61,184 nucleotides of DNA from Gammaproteobacteria bacterium (GTDB lineage Bacteria > Pseudomonadota > Gammaproteobacteria > Burkholderiales > Rhodocyclaceae), in assembly GCA_029289235.1 (NCBI GenBank), contig JARFTZ010000013.1, positions 1 to 61,184 of the forward strand, read 5' to 3'. Shown here one piece after another: positions 6,758 to 16,403 of the stretch. Position numbers and translations under genes: made by a program. The notes beneath the pieces are model-generated. The model worked only from the letters and a program-made list of their open reading frames with translations. It was not told the DNA's origin and did not search any database. Within the stretch, counting starts at the first letter, position 1. Every line of letters starts with the position of its first letter.

Positions 6758-7651
6758 CTAACTTTGCCGTTTTACGGCAAGCCGGATACGCGGAAGTTCC
6801 GGCGATGGTTCGGTTATGCCGGGATCGAAGGGGTGTTCGAGCTTCTCGAAAAGCTGCACGATGCGCTTCACGTAGTAGCGCGTCTCGGCAAAGGGAGGAA
6901 TGCCGCGATACTTGTTGACCGCCCCCTCTCCCGCGTTGTACGCGGCGGCGACCAAGGGAACGCTCCCCTCGAAATAGGCCAGAAGCCAGCGCAGATAAGC
7001 CATTCCGCCGCGGATGTTCTGCTCCGGATCGAAAGGCTTGCGGACGTTGAATCGGAGTGATGTTTCCGGAATCAATTGCATCAGCCCTTGCGCGTTTTTG
7101 GGGGAGACGGCGCTGGGTTCGAAGTTGGATTCGGCACGAATCACCGCCATCACGAGGCGCGGACTGACGCCATATTCGGGGGCCAGTTCGCGGACGATTC
7201 GATACACCTTCTGCTGTATTGGCGAGGCGGTCGAGAACGCGAGCTCGTCATCGTCGATGGTTGCCGTCTTCATGCAATCAGGAAGCGAGGCTGTGCTTTC
7301 GCCGACGAATCGCAACATTTTTTGCGCCTGCACATGCCCCTGCCCTGCTGCCATCTGGAAAAATACAGAGGCGATCTCATCGCTCCGCGCGACGCCCCGT
7401 CCGTTGGCATACATCCAGCCCAGGCTGAACTGCGATTCCGCATCACCTTTTCTTGCTCCCTCGCAATACAGTTCGGCGGCACGCAGGGGGTCTTTCGTCA
7501 CGCCTTCCCCGTGCTCCAGCGCGCGCGCCTCGACTCGGAGTCTGGTCAGCTGTTCCGCAACGGGTTCGGCGGCGATGGCATGGGCCGTCGCCAGCACTGC
7601 AGCCGTGAGCATGGGCGCCTTGCGCAGTTCGCATTTCCAGTTTCCGACCAT
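6758..7651 (-). CDS. Sel1-repeat lytic transglycosylase
   Basis: This encodes 297 residues from ATG 7651, which has a strong GGAGGAGGG upstream; codons further upstream lie in the epimerase gene. A short signal sequence (APMLTAAVLATAHAIAAE) is followed by one or two Sel1/TPR-like repeats (residues about 45-112, with SQFSLGWMYANGRGV). An SLT domain follows from about 147: Glu174 in IRAESNF is the predicted catalytic acid, with AQGLMQLIP and AAYNAGEGAV as supporting motifs. It cleaves peptidoglycan glycan strands and may open the wall for assembly of the polysaccharide export apparatus. It sits directly downstream of the nucleotide-sugar genes. Confidence 0.85.
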   Translation of the reverse strand: MVGNWKCELRKAPMLTAAVLATAHAIAAEPVAEQLTRLRVEARALEHGEGVTKDPLRAAELYCEGARKGDAESQFSLGWMYANGRGVARSDEIASVFFQMAAGQGHVQAQKMLRFVGESTASLPDCMKTATIDDDELAFSTASPIQQKVYRIVRELAPEYGVSPRLVMAVIRAESNFEPSAVSPKNAQGLMQLIPETSLRFNVRKPFDPEQNIRGGMAYLRWLLAYFEGSVPLVAAAYNAGEGAVNKYRGIPPFAETRYYVKRIVQLFEKLEHPFDPGITEPSPELPRIRLAVKRQS

Positions 7652-7670
7652 ACACGCCCTCCTCCGTTGC

Positions 7671-8708
7671 TTATGAGAAACGCGAGATGTACCAAGGCAT
7701 GGCCATACGAATCCCTTCGTCCAGCCGGTGGGTTGGCGCATAGCCAAGGAGCTGACGGGCCTTCGTGATATCCGCCTGCGAGTGCCTGACATCACCGGCC
7801 CGGAAGTCGCGATAGGCCGCGGGCGGCACGGTCCACTCCGGCCGAATCTCAAGCAGCGCATTGCGTAGCAACGCAAACAGCGAATTGAGTGAAGTCCGTT
7901 CGTTCAGTGCAATGTTGAAGACCTGATTGACCGCCTCGCGGTTGTCGGTCGTCGCCGCCAGCAGATTGGCCTGGACGGCGTTGGCGACATAGCAGAAATC
8001 GCGACTGGTCTCACCATCACCATTGATCAAGACCTGTTCATCGAGCAGCATCGCCCGCGTCCAGCGCGGGATAACGGCCGCATACGCGCCTTCCGGATCC
8101 TGGCGCGGCCCGAAGACATTGAAGTAGCGCAGCCCTATCGACTCGAATCCGTAGCACCGCCCGAAAACGTCGGCATACAGTTCGTTGACCAGCTTGGTCA
8201 CGGCATAGGGAGACAACGGTCGGCCGATGGCCTCTTCGACTTTTGGCAAGGCTGGATGATCGCCATATGTCGAACTGGAGGCGGCGTAGACAAACCGGTG
8301 AACACCCGCGTCGCGGGCCGCAATCAGCATGTTCAGGAAGCCGTCGATATTCGCCGCATTGGTGGCCAGGGGATCCACCAAAGAGCGCGGGACCGAACCG
8401 AGCGCAGCCTGATGCAGTACATGGTCGATGCCTTCGCACGCTGCCCGGCAGGTCTGCGGATCGCGGATATCGCCTTGAATAAGAAGAAATTTCCGCCATT
8501 GTGACGCATCGAGCGAATTTTCTATTTCATTGAGATTGCGCTGATGCCCCGTGGCAAAGTTGTCGAGGCCAACGACGACTTGCCCCAGGCGCAGCAATGT
8601 CTCGACCAGGTGCGAGCCAATGAAACCGGCGCAGCCCGTAACGAGCCAGCGCGCGGGCTGATCCGGCAGGCGCCGGGTCAGCTGTTCATAGGCGGTCAGA
8701 GACGCCAT
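7671..8708 (-). CDS. NAD-dependent UDP-sugar 4-epimerase (WbpP/TviC-like)
   Basis: This encodes 345 residues of the extended SDR family. The Rossmann motif is [14 protein letters not shown] near residue 24, with catalytic SSSTYGD and the YxxxK pair SPYAVTK. The length and the motifs GSVPRSL and [13 protein letters not shown] are typical of UDP-GlcNAc/UDP-GlcNAc-uronate C4 epimerases such as WbpP and TviC/VipB. Its 5' end overlaps the dehydrogenase gene by 13 bp, so the two enzymes probably act in sequence, oxidising and then epimerising a UDP-HexNAc to a uronic acid for exopolysaccharide. Exact substrate unknown. Confidence 0.85.
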   Translation of the reverse strand: MASLTAYEQLTRRLPDQPARWLVTGCAGFIGSHLVETLLRLGQVVVGLDNFATGHQRNLNEIENSLDASQWRKFLLIQGDIRDPQTCRAACEGIDHVLHQAALGSVPRSLVDPLATNAANIDGFLNMLIAARDAGVHRFVYAASSSTYGDHPALPKVEEAIGRPLSPYAVTKLVNELYADVFGRCYGFESIGLRYFNVFGPRQDPEGAYAAVIPRWTRAMLLDEQVLINGDGETSRDFCYVANAVQANLLAATTDNREAVNQVFNIALNERTSLNSLFALLRNALLEIRPEWTVPPAAYRDFRAGDVRHSQADITKARQLLGYAPTHRLDEGIRMAMPWYISRFS

Positions 8709-9976
8709 ACGGTGACTCCCTGCTCGGCGAGCGCCGTTTCGTCGAACATGCTCTTCACATCAGTCAGCACGCCTCCCGGCTGCAGTTTTTCGAGATAGTC
8801 CGCCAGAGGCCGGCTTCTGAATTCGGCGTGCGAAACAGCCGCCACGATTGCCGCGGCTCGCGGCAAATCGTCCCAGGCAGTCAGTTCAACGCCATACTCG
8901 TGCATGGCTTCGTCGGCGTCGGCAACCGGTTCATGGACCAGCACCCGGGCACCGTAGGATTGCAGCTCACGGATCACGTCGATGACCCGCGAATTGCGCA
9001 GGTCCGGGCAGTTCTCCTTGAACGTCAGCCCCAGTACGATGATTGGCGCATCCTTGATTTTCCAGCCGTTGCCGACGAGTTTCTTGATCGTCATCTCGGC
9101 GATGAATTTTCCCATGCCGTCATTGATGCGCCGCCCGGCCAGAATGACTTCCGGGTGATAGCCGAGCATCTCCGCCTTGTGGGTCAGGTAATACGGATCG
9201 ACACCGATGCAGTGGCCGCCGACCAGTCCCGGCCGGAACGGGAGGAAATTCCACTTCGTTCCCGCCGCGTTGAGGACCTCCAGCGTATCGATGCCAATCC
9301 GCTCGAAGATGATCGCCAGTTCGTTCATCAGGGCGATGTTCAGGTCGCGCTGGGTGTTTTCGATGACTTTGGCCGCCTCGGCAACCTTGATGCTCGATGC
9401 GGGATGGACACCTGCGGCAATGATGCTCGCGTACATCTCCTTCACTCGAGCCAGGGTTTCCGGTGTGTCGCCCGAAACAACCTTGACGATTTTCGTCAGC
9501 GTGCGCTCCTTGTCGCCCGGATTGATCCGCTCCGGTGAGTAACCGACAAAGAAGTCGTGTTTCCATGTCAGGCCGGATTCCCGCTCGATGATCGGAATGC
9601 AGACTTCCTCGGTCGCGCCCGGATAAACCGTGGATTCGAAGACAACAGTGGCGCCCTTTTTCAGGTTCTGGCCGACGGAACAGGAGGCACCGATCAACGG
9701 CCCGAAATCGGGTTGGTGCGCTGCATCTACCGGCGTAGGAACGGCAACGACGATGAAGTCCGCATCGCGCAAGGCGCTGGACTCACAAACTGGCTCGAGG
9801 TACTGCGACGCCTTGAGTTCTTCGGCGGAAACCTCTCCCGTCGGGTCGAAAAAATTCTTGTAGTTCGCGACCTTCTCCGGCGAAAGGTCGAACCCGATGG
9901 TCCGCCATTTCTTTCCGAACTCTACAGCCAGGGGAAGTCCAACGTACCCCAGACCGACGACTGCAACTGTTGTCAA
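8696..9976 (-). CDS. tviB: Nucleotide sugar dehydrogenase (TviB/WbpO type)
   Basis: This encodes 426 residues. I read a TTG start at 9976 because AAAGGAG lies at the proper distance and the protein then begins [15 protein letters not shown], the NAD-binding motif. Other signatures are [24 protein letters not shown] and the catalytic Cys in [14 protein letters not shown]. The overall sequence resembles UDP-N-acetylglucosamine/galactosamine 6-dehydrogenases (TviB/VipA, WbpO) rather than UDP-glucose dehydrogenase. It performs two-step NAD-dependent oxidation to a UDP-aminouronic acid. It is located between prsT and the epimerase in the exopolysaccharide run. Confidence 0.85.
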   Translation of the reverse strand: MTTVAVVGLGYVGLPLAVEFGKKWRTIGFDLSPEKVANYKNFFDPTGEVSAEELKASQYLEPVCESSALRDADFIVVAVPTPVDAAHQPDFGPLIGASCSVGQNLKKGATVVFESTVYPGATEEVCIPIIERESGLTWKHDFFVGYSPERINPGDKERTLTKIVKVVSGDTPETLARVKEMYASIIAAGVHPASSIKVAEAAKVIENTQRDLNIALMNELAIIFERIGIDTLEVLNAAGTKWNFLPFRPGLVGGHCIGVDPYYLTHKAEMLGYHPEVILAGRRINDGMGKFIAEMTIKKLVGNGWKIKDAPIIVLGLTFKENCPDLRNSRVIDVIRELQSYGARVLVHEPVADADEAMHEYGVELTAWDDLPRAAAIVAAVSHAEFRSRPLADYLEKLQPGGVLTDVKSMFDETALAEQGVTVWRL

Positions 9977-9991
9977 TATTTTCTCCTTTTG

Positions 9992-12769
9992 TTATTTGAG
10001 CCCCTGCAACAGGGACCTGGCTTCATTGGCCGCCGGTAGTTTTTCACCGAGCGAGATGATTTCTTCCAGTTCTTTTCTGGCGTCCGGCGCCTTGCCGGCC
10101 TTGATCAGCGCCTTGGCGAAATTGAGCTTGATCGTTGGATTCTTCGGCGCCAGGGAGTCAGCCTTTTTAAGTAGTTCCAAGCCTCGTTCAATGTCGCCCT
10201 TTGCTACGAGTAGCGTTCCCAGCGTATCGATGATCGTCGGTTGTTCGGGCGCCAGTTTATAGGCTCTCTCGGCAAGCTCGATTGCCTTGGGATCTTTCGC
10301 CTGTCCCATGACCCAAGCGAGATTGTTCATCAGGGCCGGATTGTTCGGCTGCTTGTCGAGAAGGTAATTGTAGTGCTTGATCGCCGATACATAGTCTTTG
10401 CGCGCAGTCGCAGATTCCGCGACGTAAAGCCGGAAACGGCCGTCTGCCGGATGATCCCTCATCCAGCTCTCCGCGAATTTGTCAGCCTCGGCAGGAAGAT
10501 TTTGTGCCATCAGAACGGCGTAAAGCTTGACGGCGAGCTCAGGGGCGGCCGTCTGCCGCGTTCCGTTCCGGTATGCATTTGCTGCTTCCTTCCAGGATTT
10601 TCCGAGCGCATAGGCATCGCCTTCCAGCAAATAGCCGGCAATATTCTTGGGATGCTGTTTCTGGATGTTGCGCGCCCGAGCGATGGCATCATTTATCCGG
10701 CCAGCCTCCAGATCGAACATCATGATGCCCCGCTGCGCCTCGATCGAATCCGGCTTGACCGACAGCGCCTTGCGCAGGCTTTGGAGAGCGGCTTCCTTGT
10801 TCTTCGCCGCCATGTGTACTTCCGCCATGCGTAGATGCGGCTGCGGTGAGGTCGGCGCCAGGGTGGCCAGCTTCCCGTAGGCGGCCAATGCCTGGTTGTA
10901 GTTTTCGGCCGCCTGCTGCGCTCGCCCCTCCGCGTCGAGGATGGCCAGGTTGTCCGGGAGAGCCACCAAAGCATCTTGCGCCGCGGATACTGCCTTCTTT
11001 GCGTCCTTGGTGCCTAGATGCAGGTTGATCAGCGCGAGGCGTGCCGGCACGTTGGCGGGATTCGCCGCGATAGCCTTGCCTATCAGCGCCGCAACCTCGT
11101 CCGGTTTTCCGCCGGATCGGGCCAGCAGTTCAGCCAATGCCAGCCAGGCTTGCGTATTCTTGGGGTCTTTGGCCAGAACGCTCTCGAAACGTTTCTTCGC
11201 TTCCTCCGGTTTCTTGTCCGCGATATCCAGCCGGGCGAGGCTGGCCGCTGCGGGGAAATAGGCCGCATTCTTGGAAAGAGCCTTCTCGAAACTCTGCCGA
11301 GCCCCGGCAAAATCGCGCTTTCCCACCAGCGCACTGCCGCGGAGATTGTCCGTGAGCGGGTTGTCCGGCTGCTTTTTCTCCAGCGTGTCGATTGCCTTGA
11401 GCGCCTGATCGAACTTGCGGGCGCGAAGATGCGAGGCGATCAACGCCAGGTCGGCCTTGATGCCGGTATCGATCGAGGCGATTTTCTCCAGCTCGCGGGT
11501 AGCCGTGTCGGTTTCGCCCTGAGCCAGCTGGGAAAGCGCTACGGAGGTCCGCTTGGCCTGGTTTTCGGGGTCCAGCGCGGCAGCTTTCGCAAAGTACGTT
11601 TCCGCTCTATCGGCGTCACCGTTCTGCATGAACACTTCGCCAGCCAAGGCCAACAGGTTCGAGTTGTCATCGATCTTGTCGAGGATCGGCTCCAGGACAC
11701 TCAGCGCTTTGTCAGGTTGCCTGCTGCGCAGGTAGGTGGCGATGAGCATCCGGCGAGCCAGCCCTAGTCCGGGCGCCTTGGACAGAGCATCCTGCAGGTA
11801 TCTTTCTGCCGTGGCATATGATTGAAGTTCGTATTCGATTGCGCCTGCCAGTTGCAACCCCTGCACGCTTCCGGGCAACGATCTCAGGTGTTGCTGAATC
11901 GCGTCCCGGGCTTCCTTGAATTTTTTCTCCCGAAACAGGAGCTCCGCCTGGACATAGCTGGTTTGAGGATGCGATGGTGCCACCTTCTTCATCGCCTCGA
12001 ATTGTTTTCCCGCTTCGTCGAGTTTTCCTGACTCAATGTGCCGCGCGATGAGCGAGGCATGGGCAGGCAGATAATCCGGCTTGGTCTGGAGAATCTTGCG
12101 GTAGGCATCGCCCGACTCATTCATCTTGCCTTGCACGGATAGGATGTCGCCCTTGAATTGCAAGGCGTCGATGAAGGCGGGATTCTTCTCCAGGACAGAA
12201 TCAATGAGTGTCGTCGCTGCTGCGAAATCCCGGTTGGCGGCCTTGATTCTCGCCTGGCCGAAGACAGCCGGTCCGTAGTCCGGCATCGCCGACAACGCTT
12301 CGTTGAAGGCGGCCTGCGCGGCATCCATTTTTCCAAGGGCCAGCCAGGCGCGCCCGAGCGTTGTATTCAGGTCGGCCTTCCCTTCGCTTGAGGTTAGTTG
12401 CACCTTCCCCAACTCATCGACGACCCTTTTCGTCTGCCCCAGTGCAAGCAGCGCACGTGCTTGCACTGGAACGAGTTGATCGGCCGGATACTGCAGGTCA
12501 GCCGCTTTGCGCAACTCAATCTCCGCGCCGGTGGCATTGCCGTCTTCCAGCAAGGCCTTGCCCAGGAGGAAACGCGCTTCCGCAAGATCGGGTTTGTTCT
12601 GGAGCGCGTTCTTCAGCTGGATGACCGCAGCCTTGCTGTCATTCTTGGCGAGATAGTCTTTTGCGGAAGCCAGCATGGACTCCGGACTGTCCGCCCCGCA
12701 GGCGGACAACGCGAGCCCCGTCAGCAGGATCGATACTGTACGCCGAGCCATCAGTTTTCTGTTATTCAT
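9992..12769 (-). CDS. prsT: PEP-CTERM system TPR-repeat lipoprotein PrsT
   Basis: This encodes 925 residues from ATG 12769. That start gives an ideal lipoprotein signal (NNRKLMARR, hydrophobic TVSILLTGLA, lipobox LSAC) and has GTGGGG upstream. An in-frame ATG at 12820 that overlaps the prsR stop is the alternative start. After Cys24 the chain is an almost continuous array of TPR units (for example AVIQLKNALQNKPDLAEARF and AIKHYNYLLDKQPNNPALMN). Such giant TPR lipoproteins define PrsT and sit beside PrsK and PrsR in PEP-CTERM/exopolysaccharide loci. Likely a periplasmic outer-membrane-anchored scaffold for polysaccharide export or assembly. Confidence 0.9.
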   Translation of the reverse strand: MNNRKLMARRTVSILLTGLALSACGADSPESMLASAKDYLAKNDSKAAVIQLKNALQNKPDLAEARFLLGKALLEDGNATGAEIELRKAADLQYPADQLVPVQARALLALGQTKRVVDELGKVQLTSSEGKADLNTTLGRAWLALGKMDAAQAAFNEALSAMPDYGPAVFGQARIKAANRDFAAATTLIDSVLEKNPAFIDALQFKGDILSVQGKMNESGDAYRKILQTKPDYLPAHASLIARHIESGKLDEAGKQFEAMKKVAPSHPQTSYVQAELLFREKKFKEARDAIQQHLRSLPGSVQGLQLAGAIEYELQSYATAERYLQDALSKAPGLGLARRMLIATYLRSRQPDKALSVLEPILDKIDDNSNLLALAGEVFMQNGDADRAETYFAKAAALDPENQAKRTSVALSQLAQGETDTATRELEKIASIDTGIKADLALIASHLRARKFDQALKAIDTLEKKQPDNPLTDNLRGSALVGKRDFAGARQSFEKALSKNAAYFPAAASLARLDIADKKPEEAKKRFESVLAKDPKNTQAWLALAELLARSGGKPDEVAALIGKAIAANPANVPARLALINLHLGTKDAKKAVSAAQDALVALPDNLAILDAEGRAQQAAENYNQALAAYGKLATLAPTSPQPHLRMAEVHMAAKNKEAALQSLRKALSVKPDSIEAQRGIMMFDLEAGRINDAIARARNIQKQHPKNIAGYLLEGDAYALGKSWKEAANAYRNGTRQTAAPELAVKLYAVLMAQNLPAEADKFAESWMRDHPADGRFRLYVAESATARKDYVSAIKHYNYLLDKQPNNPALMNNLAWVMGQAKDPKAIELAERAYKLAPEQPTIIDTLGTLLVAKGDIERGLELLKKADSLAPKNPTIKLNFAKALIKAGKAPDARKELEEIISLGEKLPAANEARSLLQGLK

Positions 12770-12816
12770 ACAAACCCCACTTCGTAAGTGTGTCATCCGG
12801 GATGTGGCAATCGTTT

Positions 12817-14175
12817 TCATTTTAGTCCGTAGCGATGCATGAGGTCATACAGCGTCGGTCTGCTGACTCCAAGCATCTCCGCCGCTCGCAGAACGTTGCC
12901 ATCAACTCGCCCGAGCGCCGTGATGATCACGCGTCGCTCGGCCTCTTCGCGCGCCAGACGCAGGTCCAGGATGCCTTCTTCGCTTTCTGTGGCTTCGTTC
13001 AGGCCGATGTCTTCGAGCGTGATCTGGTTGCCGTCGGCCATGATAACGGCCCGTTTGATGCAGTTTTCCAGTTCACGCACGTTGCCCGGCCACGAGTGGC
13101 TTTCGATGGCGCGGAGCGCGTCTTCGCGAAGGGTCATCGCGCCTCGCTTGTGCTCTTCCGCAAAGCGGCGAACGAAGGCATGCGCCAGCAGCGCCGCGTC
13201 ACCCTGGCGATTGCGCAAGGGCGGCAGACTGACCACGATTTCGGCCAGCCTGTAATAAAGATCGTCGCGAAACCGCCCTTCACTGATCAGTGCTTTGAGA
13301 TCCTGATGGGTCGCGCAGACGATGCGTACGTCGACGGGTATTTCCTGACGACCGCCGATCCGCTCGATCACCCGCTCCTGCAGGAAACGGAGAAGTTTCG
13401 CTTGCAGGGGCATGGGAAGATCGCCGATCTCGTCAAGCATCAAGGTGCCGCCATCGGCGACTTCGATTTTCCCAGGGGTCGTCTTTACGGCACCGGTAAA
13501 AGCCCCCTTCTCGTAACCGAACAGTTCGCTTTCGAGAAGGGTATCTGGAATGGCCGCGCAGTTGATGGCGATGAAGCGTTGTTTCTTTCTGGCCGATGCG
13601 GCATGTACGCCGCGCGCGATCAGTTCCTTGCCGGTACCGCTTTCGCCGAGCACCAGAACGGTCGCATCGCTTGGAGCAACCTTTTCCACGGTACGGCAAA
13701 CCCGCAAGACTTCGGGGTCGCGGCTGATCAATCCGGCCAGCACGTCTGGTTGATGCATCAACTGCAACCGGGCGTTCTCCTGCTGCAAATCGTAAAGACG
13801 GTAAGCACGGTCGATCGTCAAGCCGAGCATGTCGACTTCAAAAGGCTTGGCAAAGAAATCGTATGCGCCCAAAGCAACTGCGCGCAAGGCGTTGCTGCGG
13901 TCGTTTTGGCCGGTGAGAACGATGACTTTCGTTTCAGGGGCAAGCGTCAGTAGTTCTTCCAGCAGCTTGAATCCTTCTGAAACCGAATCCGGGTCCGGCG
14001 GAAGGCCGAGATCCATCGTCACGACCGGGGGCATATGGCGACGAATCTGCGCCAATGCGCTTTCGCGATCACTCGCCGTGAGCGTTTCATATTGATCGAA
14101 GGCCCAGCGGATCTGTTTCTGCAACGCCGGGTCATCTTCGACGATCAGCAGTGGGCGCGGTTTCTCGGAACTCAT
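12817..14175 (-). CDS. prsR: PEP-CTERM-box sigma-54 response regulator PrsR
   Basis: This encodes 452 residues in three parts. A receiver domain (phospho-acceptor Asp55 in TMDLGLPP, Lys in AKPF). A sigma-54 AAA+ domain from about residue 148 (Walker A GESGTGKE, the sigma-54 contact loop GAFTGA, Walker B GGTLMLDEIGDL). And a Fis-type HTH at the C-terminus (VLRAAEMLGVSRPTLYDLMH). This matches PrsR, proposed to activate sigma-54 promoters of exopolysaccharide and PEP-CTERM protein genes. It overlaps prsK by four bases (ATGA), so kinase and regulator are co-translated. Confidence 0.93.
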   Translation of the reverse strand: MSSEKPRPLLIVEDDPALQKQIRWAFDQYETLTASDRESALAQIRRHMPPVVTMDLGLPPDPDSVSEGFKLLEELLTLAPETKVIVLTGQNDRSNALRAVALGAYDFFAKPFEVDMLGLTIDRAYRLYDLQQENARLQLMHQPDVLAGLISRDPEVLRVCRTVEKVAPSDATVLVLGESGTGKELIARGVHAASARKKQRFIAINCAAIPDTLLESELFGYEKGAFTGAVKTTPGKIEVADGGTLMLDEIGDLPMPLQAKLLRFLQERVIERIGGRQEIPVDVRIVCATHQDLKALISEGRFRDDLYYRLAEIVVSLPPLRNRQGDAALLAHAFVRRFAEEHKRGAMTLREDALRAIESHSWPGNVRELENCIKRAVIMADGNQITLEDIGLNEATESEEGILDLRLAREEAERRVIITALGRVDGNVLRAAEMLGVSRPTLYDLMHRYGLK

Positions 14176-16274
14176 GCAGAGACTCCAGTGCTTGCGGTAG
14201 TTGAATTCATCTCGTTTCCTGCGACGAACAGCGGCAACAGCAGGCTTACACGGGTTCCGGCGTTTACTTCACTATCGACCGATACCTTGCCGCCGAGTTC
14301 TTGCACATACTGGAAACTCTCGTAGGCACCAATTCCCATTCCGGCGGGCTTGGTCGTCTGGAACGGTTTGAACAGACGCTCCCGGAGGAACTCAGGACTC
14401 ATCCCGTGGCCCGTATCGCTGACGACCACCAGTGCGAGGCTGTCCTGGCGGGAAATCGAAACACGAACATCGCCTCCCTGCTCCGTGGCGTCCAGTGCAT
14501 TCTGGACGACATGCCCGATCACGCGTTCGACGCGGTCCTCATGTCCCTTGGCAATGAGCTTTTCCGTCGCGTCGATTTCCAGGCTCCGTCCCTGCCGCAT
14601 TTTCGCCGCCTGAATCCTGTGGACGATCGCTCCAAGATCGACACCGCGCGGACTGTCCACCGGCGTGGCGCCTTCGCGTAACTGCATCATCAACTGACGC
14701 ATGCGTTCAACCGAGTTTTCGACGGTCATCAGCATGTCCTGCTGGAATTCCGGGTTGTCCCGGTGGCGTTCCGCATTCTTCAGCATCAGGGACAACTGGG
14801 CAACGATGTTCTTCAGATCATGCACGACGAAGGCCGACATCCGGTTGAAAGCGTCGAATTTCCGGGCTTCAAGAAGCGCCTCGGCGGTCTGCATTTGCCC
14901 GAGGAACGCCCCCGCCTGGCGTCCTGCTGTCTTCAGAAGATCATTGACCTCCCAGTTGACTTCAACCGGTGTGCGCGCCGTCGCCAGAATTACGAAGCCG
15001 ATCAGTTCGCTTCCGGTCGCCAGCGGAACCACCAACCAGGCGTTGGGCACCTCTATCAACCATTTGGGCAGCAGCAGTTGTTCGTAACGTCCCGGTGAAG
15101 CACGGTACTCCTCCAGATTGATGATCCAGCCGCTGTCGGAAAGAAAGCGGCAAAGACTGCTGGTTGCGTCCTCGGTCGTCTCGGAAACCGGTAAGTTCCA
15201 ACGTGCGGACTGCGCAAAAAAACGTTCCGAAGGATCTCGCAGCCAGAGCGTTCCGGCGGGACTTTCCACCATGTCGGCGAGCCCTTTGATTACGTGGGTT
15301 CCCATTTCGGAAACGCCGTCCTGCGCTGAAAGCGTGTTGGTGAAACGCAGCCATTCTTCCCGGTAGTCGTAGCGGTAGCTGAAGAAGTGCTTTCCGATCA
15401 GAACGCGCAGTTTCGCCCGCATCGATCCCGAGAGCGCGAGCATGGCAAGCAGCAATATGGCAACGAACATGACCGCAATCTGCAGCGCACGTCCCCAGTC
15501 GCCGCCGAAATAGCGTACGTAATAGCCGGCGGCCGAGATGAAAAGAAGGTACAGGCCAGTGACAACCAGCGATGCCGACTGCAGCGCCGCGCGCTGCGAA
15601 AGAACGACACGCTTTTTCCAGTCCCGGCTGCGCGAAGTCGAGATGGCGATCAGCGGCACCGCCAATGCATGGACAAAACCGCGAATGCTGAAAGCGTCGG
15701 CGTCAATCCGGTTGAAAAGCAGCGCATCGGAATAGAGATACAGGTCGAATAGCGCTGCGCCGCCAAATCCGAGACACAGCGGCTTGATGCTCCAGCGTAA
15801 ATCGGGTGTGACGTTGCGCAACAGTTGCTCGACCAGAACCAGCGAAAAGACCGACGTTCCAAGCGCGTCAAGAAGAATGAGGCGTTGCGGCTGAACACCG
15901 AACCCGACGTTTGTCACCGCCATCAACAGAGACGCGAAACCGAAGGCAACCAGCCCTATGGCGATGGCTCGCAGCATTTTCCATCGCTTCGACACCTCGG
16001 AGCTGCTGTCGGGGTGCGGTTTTTCAAGAACCAGGAGGAACGCAAACCAGCTTCCGTATCGCATCAAGTCTGTCAGCAGGCTGCCGGACAGGAAAACGGA
16101 AAAACCGGTCAACGTAAAAGCGAGGCTCGTAATCCCCCACAGCGCACTGAGCGTTACGGCGAGGAATAGCGTCCGGCTGCGCACGCCCGCTTTCCATCCG
16201 TCGGCAAGAAAAATGCCGAAGATGGCGTAGGCGAACCCGGCTAATCCGTAGCTCCAGGCGCTAATTGTTTCCAT
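14172..16274 (-). CDS. prsK: XrtA/PEP-CTERM system histidine kinase PrsK
   Basis: This encodes 700 residues from ATG 16274 (GGAAGCAGG upstream; METISAWSYGLAGFAYAIFG opens straight into the first membrane segment). The N-terminal ~300 residues contain about eight or nine hydrophobic helices. A GAF-like sensor follows (TLWLRDPSERFF...), then the phospho-acceptor His485 in VVHDLKNIVAQL and an ATPase domain with NALDAT, SDTGHGMS and a G2-like GMGIGAYES. This layout is that of PrsK, partner of PrsR. It senses an unknown membrane or periplasmic cue tied to exopolysaccharide production. Confidence 0.92.
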   Translation of the reverse strand: METISAWSYGLAGFAYAIFGIFLADGWKAGVRSRTLFLAVTLSALWGITSLAFTLTGFSVFLSGSLLTDLMRYGSWFAFLLVLEKPHPDSSSEVSKRWKMLRAIAIGLVAFGFASLLMAVTNVGFGVQPQRLILLDALGTSVFSLVLVEQLLRNVTPDLRWSIKPLCLGFGGAALFDLYLYSDALLFNRIDADAFSIRGFVHALAVPLIAISTSRSRDWKKRVVLSQRAALQSASLVVTGLYLLFISAAGYYVRYFGGDWGRALQIAVMFVAILLLAMLALSGSMRAKLRVLIGKHFFSYRYDYREEWLRFTNTLSAQDGVSEMGTHVIKGLADMVESPAGTLWLRDPSERFFAQSARWNLPVSETTEDATSSLCRFLSDSGWIINLEEYRASPGRYEQLLLPKWLIEVPNAWLVVPLATGSELIGFVILATARTPVEVNWEVNDLLKTAGRQAGAFLGQMQTAEALLEARKFDAFNRMSAFVVHDLKNIVAQLSLMLKNAERHRDNPEFQQDMLMTVENSVERMRQLMMQLREGATPVDSPRGVDLGAIVHRIQAAKMRQGRSLEIDATEKLIAKGHEDRVERVIGHVVQNALDATEQGGDVRVSISRQDSLALVVVSDTGHGMSPEFLRERLFKPFQTTKPAGMGIGAYESFQYVQELGGKVSVDSEVNAGTRVSLLLPLFVAGNEMNSTTASTGVSA

Positions 16275-16403
16275 GCCTGCTTCCAAGCAAAACTCCTTCA
16301 GCTCCGGTGCGGCACCAAGGACACCATGACACACCGTGAGGGAGTCTGAACGTACCCCGAAATGTCCTTTGCCCGGGATACGTGGTATTACTTAGTTGCC
16401 TCT

